Positions 12,786 to 23,961 of a stretch of 64,000 bases of DNA are shown here, one piece after another. A program made the position numbers and the translations under genes. Under the pieces are notes generated by a model. That model had not been told where the DNA came from. It was given only the letters and a program-made list of their open reading frames with translations, and made no database searches. Origin of the DNA: Chalara sp. BL73. Its lineage: Eukaryota > Ascomycota > Leotiomycetes > Helotiales. Numbering within the stretch: position 1 is the first letter of the stretch; the number at the start of each line of letters is the position of its first letter. The DNA is taken from assembly GCA_918026815.1 (NCBI GenBank), contig CAKJVC010000085.1, forward strand, positions 162,101 through 226,100. Direction: 5' to 3'.

Positions 12786-13985
12786 TCAAAGGCGTTCAAT
12801 CTCATCACTAGAGAAGATGAAAGGACCGACGCCTTTGTAATCATTAACAGCCAAAGGCACCGAAATATAGTACTGCATTCAGCATTAGCTATCAAAGAAG
12901 TTGATGAAGAACTTTAAAAGAGAACATACCTCATACGTGCCATTACTTCCCAAAGATCCAACTTCCACTGTCCCTTCCCAGTTCAGCGTGTTCCCAGAGG
13001 CTGGGACAGCATACTTTGAAGTCATGAGACTGTACGCTTTTTGAGCAGTCCCCAAATACGTTGCGGGGTCAATGTATCTCAATCTGATCGCCTTCAAAAG
13101 GCTATAAGTGAACATTGCTGTTGCGCTGCTCTCGATATAGTTGCCCTGTTTCCCAGGATATGGTTCATCCATCACCAACCACCATCCGCCACCTTCATCC
13201 TGAGCCGCTTTCACCCCAATCGCAAGGTTCTTTAGGTATCCTACCAGCTTCTTATACCCAACATGTGATTTCGGGAGATAATCAAGTATATCAACCAACG
13301 CCATAAAATACCACCCAACAGCCCTATCCCATACATGCGGCGCGGCGCCAGTAATTGGATCGGCCCATACCGCGACCTTGGACTCGTCATATCCATGTAC
13401 GAGCAGATTACTCGTAGTGTTCCGGCAATACTTTTCAATGAGTTCAAACTGTAGCACGATATCATTCCATGCAGTTTTGTTATTAGGCTCAAAGAGCTGC
13501 GTCCATTGTGCGTAGAATGGTTGTGCCATGTATATTCCATCCAACCACATCTGATCAGGATATGGGATCTTTCGATGCCAGAATCCCCCAGATGGTGTCC
13601 TGGGATGGCTATCTAGTTGCGCTCGAAGTTCAGCTGCGGCTTTCTTATACCGCTCATCATTTGTTTTGAGATACAAGAATAAGAGGTTAGGGCCGATGCG
13701 GATGTCATCAAGAGAGTACTTCGAAACAGCGTATGAATCGCCAAGAGCACCAGAGGATGAGACGAAGCTGTCAATTTGCGTCTTTATAAAGTTGTAATAT
13801 GTCACATTTCCCGTGTTATTGTATGCTGTCTCAAAACCACGATAGAGAACTGCGTTGGTGTAATGTCGAGATGGAGTGACACCGTGTGAAATGAAAGAGT
13901 CGCTCATCCGCGTTGAGTATGGCTGTTGTGCTGATGCCAGTGACAGTGCACCTGCGAGAACGGCGGTGCCAGAATTGAACCACAT
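12786..13985 (-). CDS. GH105 unsaturated rhamnogalacturonyl hydrolase, secreted
   Basis: Two exons: 13985-12930 and 12872-12786, with one 57-base intron (GTATGT...CAG). The product has 380 residues. The start at 13985 was chosen because it gives a signal peptide (MWFNSGTAVLAGALSLASA); an in-frame ATG 41 codons upstream has no such leader. Seen: DDIRIGPNLLFLYLKT, HRKIPYPDQMWLDGIYMAQP with the catalytic Asp region of YteR-type enzymes, HVWDRAVGWYFMALVDIL, and GGGWWLVMDEPYPGKQGNY. Exon 2 restores the conserved end YYISVPLAVNDYKGVGPF. The enzyme removes the unsaturated uronic acid left by pectin or rhamnogalacturonan lyases, so it works directly downstream of the PL1 enzyme next door. There are several N-glycosylation sites. 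Confidence 0.93.
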
Positions 13986-14441
13986 CTTCACTCTATGGCT
14001 AGGAGACAAGTCTGAGGAGAATTGGGGAAATCTGTTGACCTGAACATATTGATATAGTAAGTCCAAGCACGCCGAGTCGAAAATAATATTGCACGTTGAA
14101 CAAAACAACGCTTAAGGGATAGCACGGAAATAAATTGGCCGTCTTGGACTGACGCAACCCAGGGGTTTAATCATTTATCCATGGTGGTAAAATGCAGACC
14201 AGGGAACTACCGAACGCTACTGGGCGAGGGTCTTCGGATGTGAGACCCACTTCGAAAGGGGGGGATAAGCGGATAAAGGCTCGGATTCCCCGGAGCAGCA
14301 TCGATAACGTAAGAAGCATTCAGATCTCACGGAATAATAATCACAACATAGAAATGCCATTTGGCACAGATTACAGTTCTTTTATGCCAATAGCCTTCTA
14401 ATTGATAGTATTTTGTATCGAGATCATACCCAAGTGCACTT
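13986..14441. other. GH105 promoter region and MFS 3' side
   Basis: 456 bases. It includes one CreA-type CCCCGG at about 14288-14293 and a run of seven G at about 14261. No gene is seen. Confidence 0.5.
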
Positions 14442-16374
14442 TCAACACATCTTTGAGGCACTCAAAGTCGACGTCTGTTCTCCATGTTGTTTCAATCGGT
14501 CATCTTCCTCCCCCTCCAGCCTCTTCTTCTCCTTCAAATAAATGCAGAATTTCGAGCCAGCACGTATTTGATCTCCCTTCCATAAAAAAACCCAGGGGAT
14601 ACCACACATCACCAAACTCAAGAGTGCCAACAGGCTCGTGGCCCAAGCAACTCCGAGACTGCCATATAGGTGAGGCGTGGCGAAAGGTAGGACCGCTCCG
14701 GCCAAAGACCGACAGCAAGACCCAGCTGCCATAGCTGAGGCAGTAAATACTCCATATGCATCGGTGAGATAGTTTAACAGCGCCATGAATATGAGAATAA
14801 AGCCCATGCCGAAAGGAATACCGGCGAGCATAGGTATCCAGAACGGGATAGACTCTCTCGACGACCATCCAATCCAGAAAAGGGCGACAACATACAGAGG
14901 TCCACCAACACAGGCAAGTGGAAGCCGACGAGATTCTTCTTTTTGAGTCCACGGTTTGTTTGCAGCTCTTGCCTTATGTAGCATTGCATCATAATAGAGG
15001 AAGAATCCAGTTGCACATCCAGCACCAATGGCGATGGGAAGAAACATGAGCCCACATATTCCAGGAGATTGACCATACACGCCTTGAAATATAATTGGAT
15101 AAGCCTGAAAGAACAGGTAGAATATACCGTATGCAATACTCATATAAACTATGAACCCAGACGAATTAGTTTATTGACTTCAAGCTCATTCAAACATTTT
15201 TTCGGTGGGGTTTAACCTTCACCGCTGAATCTAGACTTACTACAACTACATGTCACGAGAAGTTCAAAACATATCATTCTCAATGGCCTGGTAAGGGTAA
15301 CGGTTATCATCTGCTTAAATCCCTTCTTGTCAAGCTCTAGCGGCGCAAACACATTGACATCGCCAGTAATTTTGCGAAGTGCCTTCGCGCGCCGTGCTAG
15401 GAGAATGGGTGCGTAAGTTTCGGGAAGGAAGAAGAGAGGAAACCATGAGACACCCGCAAAGAGTAAACCGAACCAGAAAGTCCAACGCCAACCCGCTGCA
15501 GGAGCGATGAATCCGGAGATTAGTGGGGCAACAAGCGGACCTACGCAGGTGCCCTGAGAAGGTTAGGCTGTGTTGAAAACTGTATGTGGTGGCGTACTTA
15601 CTCCGATAAAAACTGCCATGGCTCGACCTCGAGTTACCGGATCGTCGTATATATCTGCGTAGATCCCTCCAATGACAACCAATGGACAACTACCCGCGAT
15701 ACCAAGTAAGAGTCTAAATAGAAGGAGAAGGACCCAGCTAGGCGCAACAGCACAAGCCATGGTAAAAATGGTGAAGAATATAAAGGAAGAAACCATCATG
15801 ATCCGCCTCCCATACGACTCCGACAATGGTCCCCAAAGCAGAGGTCCAACAATGTAACCAACTAGGTACATTGATATGGGCAATCCTTTTGCAACAGGAT
15901 CAGTGACACCAAAGTAATTAGCAATAAATGGAACTGCATTCGAAGGAAGAGAAGAACCCATAGTACTATTTATAACGATAATGGCACCAATTAGGACTAT
16001 AGATATCTTCCTTCTCTACCTGATGTCAGCAGGGCGAGGGCAGGGAGATGTGATTACACACATTTGACCAGTTGTATGGATTCCCGGAATCACCATCTTC
16101 CCAGCGCATGATCTTTTCGTGTGATAGGATAGTAATGCTGGTAGTTGACACGGGTAGAGGACCTGCGTTACTTCCTCGCCCACCCTGGGATCTGCCTCCG
16201 CTGCACTGATGGATATTGGATAACTCTTTCAAAGTCGTAACATCGGGACCTAGACGAGTAAGTTACAGACTACAGCGATAAAGTTGGTAACTTACCAATA
16301 AATCTGGATGCTTCCGGTACATTGTTAATCGGCCCAGCTTCACTTGCAGGGCTGCTCATGGCAGATAGAGCCAT
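14442..16374 (-). CDS. MFS transporter, DHA1 polyamine/multidrug type
   Basis: Five exons: 16374-16296, 16249-16062, 16015-15602, 15553-15241 and 15148-14442. Introns are 46, 46, 48 and 92 bases, giving 566 residues. The first acceptor after NPYNWSN had to be GGTAG, because the nearer CAG leaves a stop in frame; the join gives WSNRRKISIVLIGA, as in the family. Seen: the cytosolic N-tail with GNPYNWSN, the loop 2-3 motif GPLSESYGRR, RLLLGIAGSCPLVVIGG, the central loop PILLARRAKALRKITG-like region, and 12 helices. The plasma-membrane proton antiporter fold is clear; the substrate is not. Next to GH105 it could export a drug or import a sugar acid, but DHA1 members of this branch mostly export. 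Confidence 0.88.
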
Positions 16375-17045
16375 TCGAAGCTTAAGAAAATAATTTGTAG
16401 ACAGTGCTAGGTCATATTCTCTTCATTGGTGCTATGGCGAGTTAAATGCTTGTGTGGTTTGGTGAGTATGGTTGAAGAACAACAGAGACGTCCTTTCGGT
16501 TACCCAAGAAATGGAGTGGCAGACCTTTCTCTGCGATTGCAGCAGACTTAAAATGTAGGTCATCACCATTCCGGCATATCGTGATTGGTTTGAAGTCTGC
16601 GGCTGCCGAGTAACCACAAAATGGTGGATCCGCGGAATGGAAGAGGTTACACGGGTGGAAAATGATATCCGGCAACGTTTCCGATGTACCTATGACGAAA
16701 AAGTGTCCGTGGCTGCAGTAATCAATGTATAAGAACAGTATAATAAAGCACAATTCCACAATTGGAAATGCTAACCATCTATAAAGGCATGCATTGCTAA
16801 ATGCTAATGCTGTCGACGTTTTCGATATTGCTGTCTTCTAATTAACTGTGTGCTCCGCATGTCACCTTTGAAAGCTGCAACCTATGGTTTAGTAGGAATG
16901 GATGCACTGGCAATATCGAAATGCTTTGCCTTATCCGAAGTTTCCTCTTGTGTATGATGGCGTCACCAGGTCTCATCGAGTAATTGAGGCAGGAGTTGTG
17001 TCCGTCATACTGACTGGGGTATCATTATATTGTCGCTTTCTGTCT
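16375..17045. other. Intergenic, nothing recognised
   Basis: 671 bases between the transporter's 5' side and the prefoldin gene's 3' end. No reading frame or repeat of note. Confidence 0.5.
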
Positions 17046-17610
17046 TTATGTCTCTAGATTGATGCTCCGTCCAAATCTAGCGTATAGCTGCACCTTCAGT
17101 TGCGACATCTCCTCCCTTATTGTGTTTAGCTTCTCCTCTACGACCGCTACCTCTTCCTCGATCCTGGATGTTGACGTCGAGAGCAGCTCTTGAACTTCGG
17201 GCAAAGGTAATGAGATGAAGGAGTCTCCGATCTTGTACCTGCAATATCGTTAAAAGTCACGCCGGTATTTATAATGGAAGATAACATACGGAATCAAGTC
17301 CTCCTCGTCTGCGAGCTCCAGCTCGTTCGAAACATCATCGAGGTCCTCTTTCTCCTTCTGTAGACGGTAATGGCTGATCAGCCCAAAAACCTAGCCCAGA
17401 TGTATTGTCCTTCACTCACTTGCTTGGACTTAACCTCGTCTTCGAGTAAGGTCTCGCGTTGATGCAGTCTGCTGAACTTGTTGATCTTGTCTTGATCTTC
17501 CCTCCGAACCTCGACCTCGTCGCCGCCTTCGTCTTCCTTACTGAGCTAGATAAATCAGCATGTATGTAACGGCCATTAGAGCATCAATGACTAACCATGC
17601 GTCGATTCAT
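17046..17610 (-). CDS. GIM3: Prefoldin subunit 4
   Basis: Four exons: 17610-17596, 17545-17420, 17357-17290 and 17238-17046. Introns are 50, 62 and 51 bases, giving 133 residues. The first exon is only 15 bases (MNRRM), followed by LSKEDE as in fungal relatives. Seen: EVRREDQDKINKFSRLHQR, KEKEDLDDVSNELELADEED, IPYKIGDSFISLPLPEVQEL, and LKVQLYARFGRSINLE at the end. The N- and C-terminal parts are the two coiled-coil arms and the middle forms the beta hairpin. It is one of the beta subunits of the hexameric prefoldin chaperone, which hands actin and tubulin to the CCT chaperonin in the cytosol. This is a housekeeping gene flanked by accessory genes. The gene was assembled across introns because no single frame is long. 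Confidence 0.93.
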
Positions 17611-18444
17611 ATTGGCAAGGTACGATGCGGACAAAGAACCAAGATAAAAATTGGCTTTTCGCAGTTTTCTACCATTTATTAATGCCTGAGGCAACAAACA
17701 CTGGATTTCTTCGAATCTCCACGTCCGACTCTTTTTCTTCCAAGATGAATCAGTTATGTCATTTTGTTTTGCATTACACTGTTATCTCTGGATTTATCGC
17801 GCAATCGTCTTGCTAGAGGTGGGCACCAACTAACCCAGTCAGAGCGACAATCCTGGTATTACATTAGGGGAGGGGATTGTAAGCTTCAATCCAATTGAAG
17901 GTGCGATCAATCATGCACTTTCAAATTTGCGTAATTGATAATTGTTTTCTTTGCTCAAATGCGGCGGGAGTGAGATGGTTGTTGGTTTCTTGTTTACTGT
18001 TGCCTCTAATGATGGTGGTTACGGGTCTTAATCTTCGAGCTATCCATTCATATCTCCGTCCTGCTCAACAAGAATTAAATACCAGTCGGGGACTTGTTTT
18101 ATAGGCCTTAATACCGTCCCCCGATAAGAGCTGTGCTGCATGGAGATAGTGAGCTCATATCATCATGAGCTTGTCCCTAGGTTTCTATTACACACAGCCA
18201 ATAGATTGCTCGGCCCTGGAATGGGTAGCTGATAGGCACATCCAGATAAGTGACATAGGACGGGATGAATTCCGTCTCAACCTCCTCCCCATCTTCGCTG
18301 CTCACACATAGCTAATTTAAGGTTAACCCTCTCCCATGATTTGCACTTGGTCGCTGTTTTCAGTTCTGTCGCAATTTGAATCAAAGGTTCGAAACTAGAT
18401 TACATTTTTGGCTATTCAACAAAGCTGTCCACACACTGGGTTCA
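17611..18444. promoter_or_regulatory. Divergent promoter with three GATA motifs before the permease
   Basis: 834 bases shared by prefoldin subunit 4 (-) and the amino-acid permease (+). Three HGATAR sites lie at 18122-18128 (CGATAAG), 18230-18236 (TGATAGG) and 18244-18250 (AGATAAG), about 195-325 bases before the permease start. Such sites bind the nitrogen regulator AreA/NIT2 in filamentous fungi. Control of this permease by nitrogen supply is therefore plausible but inferred. Confidence 0.45.
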
Positions 18445-20562
18445 ATGATGGCAGAGGCTTCGGGAGCCCAATCAGGTGCTGCTCTGCATAATGATCTGGA
18501 AAAAGCTGTCAGCCAGCGCTCAGTTCTACCAGACGAAGCCCTCTTGGCTGGAGAGGCCGATGCCGAGCTTCTTGGTGAGTGTACCCAACTCATTTAACAC
18601 AGATGTTTGGATGCTTAGGTCTAACTATATATCATAGCCAAACTTGGTTACAAGCAGGAGCTTCGGCGAAACTTCACCATGATTGAAGTTTTTGGTATCG
18701 CCTTTAGCATCATGGGATTGCTCCCTTCTATTGCTTCCACCCTTGCTTTCTCGATACCTGCTGGTCCAGCGGGTATGGTCTGGGGCTGGTTCGTTGCATC
18801 CGCCTTCATATTCATCGTTGGTCTAGCAATGGCAGACTTAGGTTCTGCAATGCCAACATCTGGTGGCCTTTATTGGTGGTAAGAAGCTACTATTTAAGCC
18901 TTTGCCCTGACCTGTCATTTATCTTACTAGGACTCATTACTTTGCTTCTCCGAAAACTCGAAATGCTCTCAGTTTTTTAGTAGGATATTCGAATACCTTG
19001 GGCTTAGTAGGGGGTCTCTGCAGTATTGACTATGGTTTTGCTCTGATGTTCCTCTCAGTGTAAGTCACATCCAGGACTGCAGAATCCCATGTCTAATTTG
19101 TTCAGCATCGTCATTGCACGCGATGGCGAGTGGGGGCCTACGAATGGCCAAGTATATTCTGTTTTTCTTGCTTGCGTGATCTGTCACGGAATTCTTGCTT
19201 CCACACTATCTAAAGTCATGGGAAAACTTCAGACTATCTTTGTAATCATGAACCTTATCCTCATCACTGCGACAGTCATTGCTCTCCCCATTGGGAATCA
19301 CAACCGGAACGATGGACATTACATATTCGCCCATACCGAGAACCTCACCACTTGGCCAACTGGCTGGGCCTTTATTTTTGCATGGCTCTCTCCAATTTGG
19401 ACCATAGGTAAATCTAAGCTTCTCAGAGTCCTCTTTCCTTTGAGAAAACATTGTATAATTCGTATGCTCGAGCCTTCCCAAAGTTGACGAGGCTGGGGGT
19501 ACATTGGAGAGAAATTTACGGCTTAGAATTACCACATCACTCTTCATATATCGTCATATTTTCAAGTTTTCAAGTTTTCAAGTTATCATCCTACCCAAAA
19601 TGAGGTATACTAATGCCGGAACTCTTTTTACAGGTGGCTTCGACTCTTGCGTTCATATGTCTGAAGAGGCTGCCAATGCGGCAAAAGCAGTTCCATACGG
19701 AATTCTCATGTCAATAGGGGCCTGTTGGATACTTGGGTTCTTCATCATGATTGTTCTTGCAGCTTGTATGAATCCTGATCTGGAATCTTTGCTTGGCTCC
19801 CCTTTTGGTCAACCCATGGCACAGATCTATTTCGACGCCATCGGAAAGAAAGGGGCTTTGGGCATGATGACCCTCCTTTTTATTGTCCAATTTCTCATGG
19901 GCCTCTCAATCCTTGTCGCGGCATCGCGTCAGGCCTGGGCATTCTCTCGTGATGGCGCTCTTCCATTCTCATCGTTCTTTCGCCCTATTTCCAAGAAGTT
20001 TGGGTACATCCCTCTCCGGTCAATTTGGGGTTGCGTCTTTCTTGCCCTCATTCTGGGTCTCCTCTGCCTCATTGCTCCGGCTGCGGCTGCCGCTCTGTTC
20101 TCCCTGTGCGTCGCTGGTAACAACCTTGCATGGGGTACTCCAATACTATGCCGCCTGCTCTGGGGGCAGACGAAGTTTGTGCCTGGGCCGTTCTATACCG
20201 GCAAAAAACTCTCTGTCCCAATCGCCTGGACTGCCGTAATATTTCTGATATTTGGTATCACGCTTGCTATGTTCCCATCTAGTGGCCCTGATCCTACCCC
20301 CGAGACGATGAACTATACTGTGGTGATTAATTGCGCTGTCTGGGGAGGAGCTTTGACATATTACTTCATTGATGCTCGGAAATGGTTTAAAGGTCCTAAA
20401 ATAACTGTTGATACCTCCGGGATGACATCGGAACAGAAACTTGCTTTGCAAACTGAAGGCATTGATCTTGGAAATGGAGAAGGGGCCGTGGTTGGCGACG
20501 CTGAGAAACAGGATAAGGTTGGAGCAAAGGAGGAAGGGGCTGGTGGTATTGAATCTGCTTGA
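18445..20562 (+). CDS. APC-family amino-acid/GABA permease
   Basis: Five exons: 18445-18574, 18638-18878, 18931-19059, 19106-19407 and 19634-20562. Introns are 63, 52, 46 and 226 bases, giving 576 residues. Seen: ELLAKLGYKQELRRNFTMIE before the first helix, MADLGSAMPTSGGLYWW, and the family signature GGFDSCVHMSEEAANAAKAV created exactly by the last splice. RQAWAFSRDGALPFS and about 12 hydrophobic segments follow. The C-tail is charged and Gly/Glu rich. This fold imports GABA, choline or other amino compounds with protons across the plasma membrane; the substrate is unassigned. The 226-base intron is unusually long here and carries three copies of TTTCAAGT (19559-19583). Upstream GATA sites hint at nitrogen control. 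Confidence 0.92.
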
Positions 20563-21455
20563 ACTTCACGGAGACGATCCTTTAGACAGCTTGCAGCAAT
20601 GACATATGTCCTAGGGTAATTGTTAGGCTGTACATATACAACTATAAGCGACGGTTTGAGCGTGCTTTTGGGACTTCCATTTGGCTTGGCTATCCTATCT
20701 CTGCCAAATGCAATATATGAATAACCGACAGAATTGATAAGAGGCATCGTTTGTTTCAGAAACCTTCAAATATCTCACCCAGGGCTCCTTTGTGGCACCG
20801 TTTGCGGATTATGGGAACAAAGTTATTTCATAAATATTAGTTTAGTGACAGCCGGTAGTTCAGCTAATCTATCAGCCTCATCCCGATTATCCGGATACAT
20901 CCATCCCATCCCCACGAGCATCCCCTGAAACTTATATCGGAAAGATGACCCAAGGCTGAAACCCATGCCAAGCCCACTCCTCAGACTGTCCCTCAGATTC
21001 CCCAAGCAAATATCAATAATGCCAAGGTCGTATTTACCTTCATCTGTCACGCTTGGCAATCGCGAGAAGTAGCCAAGTGAAGGGGGGGTGCTCGGCAGGC
21101 TGGGCACCCACTTGGCAACACCATGACCTCAATCATACAACAAAGAGAAGTCCCCCAATATGATCACCGTCATTCTCTCATATCCAACGCTCCTTCATCT
21201 CCTTCCACCTCCAGCTCTCATCTCTATGAAAGCCCATATAGCATCCCAAGACGGCATTTCGCATCTCGAGTGACACATCCCTTTGCCAAGCAGCAAACGC
21301 GACGGCCACGACAACGCCCAGTGCCCAGCTCCTTGAGTCGGCTGCTTGGGACCTTGGCCGCAAATATATATATCTTCACGCAGCCGCACCTCCATCTGCC
21401 TGCCTCACCACAACTCGGATCATCCATCCCCAAAGTCATGGAGTGAGACTTAGCC
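20563..21455. other. Intergenic, nothing recognised
   Basis: About 0.9 kb. Several short overlapping frames on both strands between 21123 and 21514 show no family feature. An upstream leader exon for the next gene might hide here, because an acceptor-like CTTAG sits just before 21456. Confidence 0.4.
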
Positions 21456-21937
21456 ATGGTCGACCCGGTCTGTGCCCAAGCCTCAGTGTATCTTCCCGCC
21501 TTGCCTACAAACAATACCGGAGCTTGTATTGCTTTACATACACCAAGAACCTTACCTTTACTGAGCAGTGAGTTGTATTTAACATTATTTGATGAGCTGA
21601 CAGACTAATGTCGAGCACAGCCTGCTGTCCATCAAGCAGAGTCTATGCAGTCAGCACCAATGATACCACCAACGGGACTGTCAACTGCGAGTACATCGTT
21701 TGCGAACTGATCGGGTACGACGAATTCGCTGATGCAGCCTCATGTATGGCACGTAGCGTGATTGTTGAAGGAACGATTGAGGAGACTGAAGTGCTCGCGG
21801 ACTCAAAGCGAGCGTGCGAGTTCAATCGGAAGGGGAGCGGATTATCGGAAAAGACGAATGTTGGAGTCAGAGGCATCGCGAAGCCCACCATCTCGTTGAT
21901 GGTATTTGTATTGCTCGCAGCAACACTGGTGTGCTGA
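21456..21937 (+). CDS. Candidate Cys-rich protein with C-terminal membrane anchor
   Basis: Two-exon model: 21456-21567 and 21621-21937, with a 53-base intron (GTGAGT...CACAG), giving 142 residues. Seen: several Cys including a CCPSSR pair and NCEYIVCELIG, two possible N-glycosylation sites (NNT, NDT), and a hydrophobic C-terminus (ISLMVFVLLAATLVC) that could be a GPI signal or transmembrane anchor. No signal peptide is encoded at this start. CTTAG right before the ATG could be an acceptor, so a leader exon may be missing. I do not recognise the family. The C-terminal exon looks real; the start is doubtful. Confidence 0.5.
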
Positions 21938-23961
21938 GGCTGAGGGACGGCTTTAGTGGGAACGTAGAAGGAATTGGTGTCTAGACACCCCATACGCGCC
22001 TCTGACCCTTTTACCTTTTTTCACCTGTTTGAGGCGCATGAGATGGTGAGAGAAGCCAAGACGAATTTTGTATCGGCGAGACTTGGCAACTTAAGTTTTC
22101 AGGAGGCTGGAAATTGTGGCAATGAGGAAGATACCCAGCATGTGAAACATGCACAGTAAATAGGAACCGGAGTTATTTGATAAAATAAAATAAAAATTAA
22201 TTTTTGAGCTAGAGCTGGAACATGAAAATAGAAGTATTGGTATATAATCACGTGATATATATTTCCTGACATGACAATTTCAAAAAATTCCTCTTATCTA
22301 CTCGGAGGAGGCTTCCAAGGCTATCCATTCTAGCATTATTTACGTATTTCTGGAGAAGAAAGACTGGAGTTTCCAACCAAGGAATAGAGTATAGTCACGT
22401 GAGTTGACGTCTTTTCGACAATGACACTATTAGAAGCAATGAATCATGTTTAAAGCTTCTTTAGGGACATCTCAATATCTCGAGATTGTGTATTTTATGG
22501 TGCACTGACAGCGGTAAGAATTCCCATATCTCAAGGAGACGGATGCTGCGTGAATATAATATTTCCTTTAAAGTACAAGGTCGTAAAATGGGCAACGAGG
22601 CACCAAAGTTCTCGATATCATCCTCCAACTTTGTATTTTATTGAATTCAAGCTTATCACTTCTTCGAGGAGCTACCATCAAGGAGCATAATCAAACACTT
22701 GTTACTTCGTAGTTCCAGAATAACCGCTTTGTTAGCGTGGCCTATCCTCGACTACACAATATGATTCCCAACATTAGTTATCTATTGTTCTATTCCTCCT
22801 GTTTGCTTTACGTCTCAATGCTCCTCCAATTCTCCTCTCCCGAGTACGTCATCCCAAAGTAGATGTGCAAAAGTTAAATTGCACTAAGTCATGGATAAGA
22901 TCTGAAATGAGTCGTCATAGTAGTCAAATGACGGGATGCAATCTGGGTTTCCTGGATAGTGTCCTAATTTCACTTGCCTCCACGCATACTTTTTTGAGGG
23001 GCTCTTCCACGACACGTCCTCTGAAACAGGATCTTCTTAAAATTACCAATAGTCTTTGGTACATTGAATTCTACCGATAAAAAATCTCGCACACCCCCGT
23101 AATGCCAAAAAAAATAAATAATAAATAAAGGATTGAGAAATACAGTTTAAAAGATAAATCCCCGAAAGTCGGGCTCTATACAAGGTCTACTAAGAAGACG
23201 ACTAGGATGACAGCCCCCGGACAGAGCGTTACTAAACACCCGGTCCTCACATTAAACATATTAAGGGTAACGCTCTTTATTAAGCCTGGGCCAAAATGTA
23301 GTATCTCCGAGTCCAGGACACCGATGGCCGACTCCAAAATCCTGGGAAATGGAGCAATATGTCAGCTGTTGCCAAAGGGCGGATGCGGAGTCCCAATAGG
23401 CCCGTTCAGTAGTCAATATATAGTGAGTATGCATGATTAATGTGTATGATTTTCAAACATAAATTCCTAAGATTGCCTCGCTAAGGATCGAAAAAGGTAG
23501 GGGATTAGCTTCATCACCTATCAAGAGACCAGAGTCCTAGCTATCTTTGAGAGAACCACATCTGTTTTACTCATGCAACATACATCTCGTTGATAATTTT
23601 CGTCCAAACCTATTCGGAAAATTTACTAATATCAATATCTCCATAGAATTAGGCGGACTAGGTATAGATCACAGTGGAGTCTGTTGTTATATATACTTAT
23701 GTGCATGCTGGCTCGAGGAGCTTGGACAACTGCTAATGTATCCGATTCTAGCGAAATATAAGCAAAGCACCTCCTGAGTGAAGGACTTGTCTCTCAAAAA
23801 CGACCAGAAAGGTTAACGAAGGAGTGGGGAATGAAACAGAAAACGAGGCAATGTAATAGAGTGAGTTACGTAGCACAGCAGCGAGGCATCGGATAACACT
23901 AAGAATGTATGATCAAAATTAGTAAAAATAACACAACCACAGTGCCGGCCCATTCAGTGAC
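21938..23961. other. Gene-free AT-rich stretch
   Basis: 2 kb with no recognised gene. A GC-richer patch at about 23170-23410 has an open frame of 77 codons on the plus strand without a known motif; it could be an old repeat fragment. Confidence 0.5.

Noticed and set aside
13241..13540. 99-codon frame inside GH105
   Set aside because: Shadow of the GH105 coding strand in another phase.
15330..15689. 119-codon minus-strand frame inside the MFS gene
   Set aside because: Off-frame shadow of exons 3 and 4 of the transporter.
19559..19583. TTTCAAGT triple repeat
   Set aside because: Lies in a permease intron; a minor microsatellite with no evident role.
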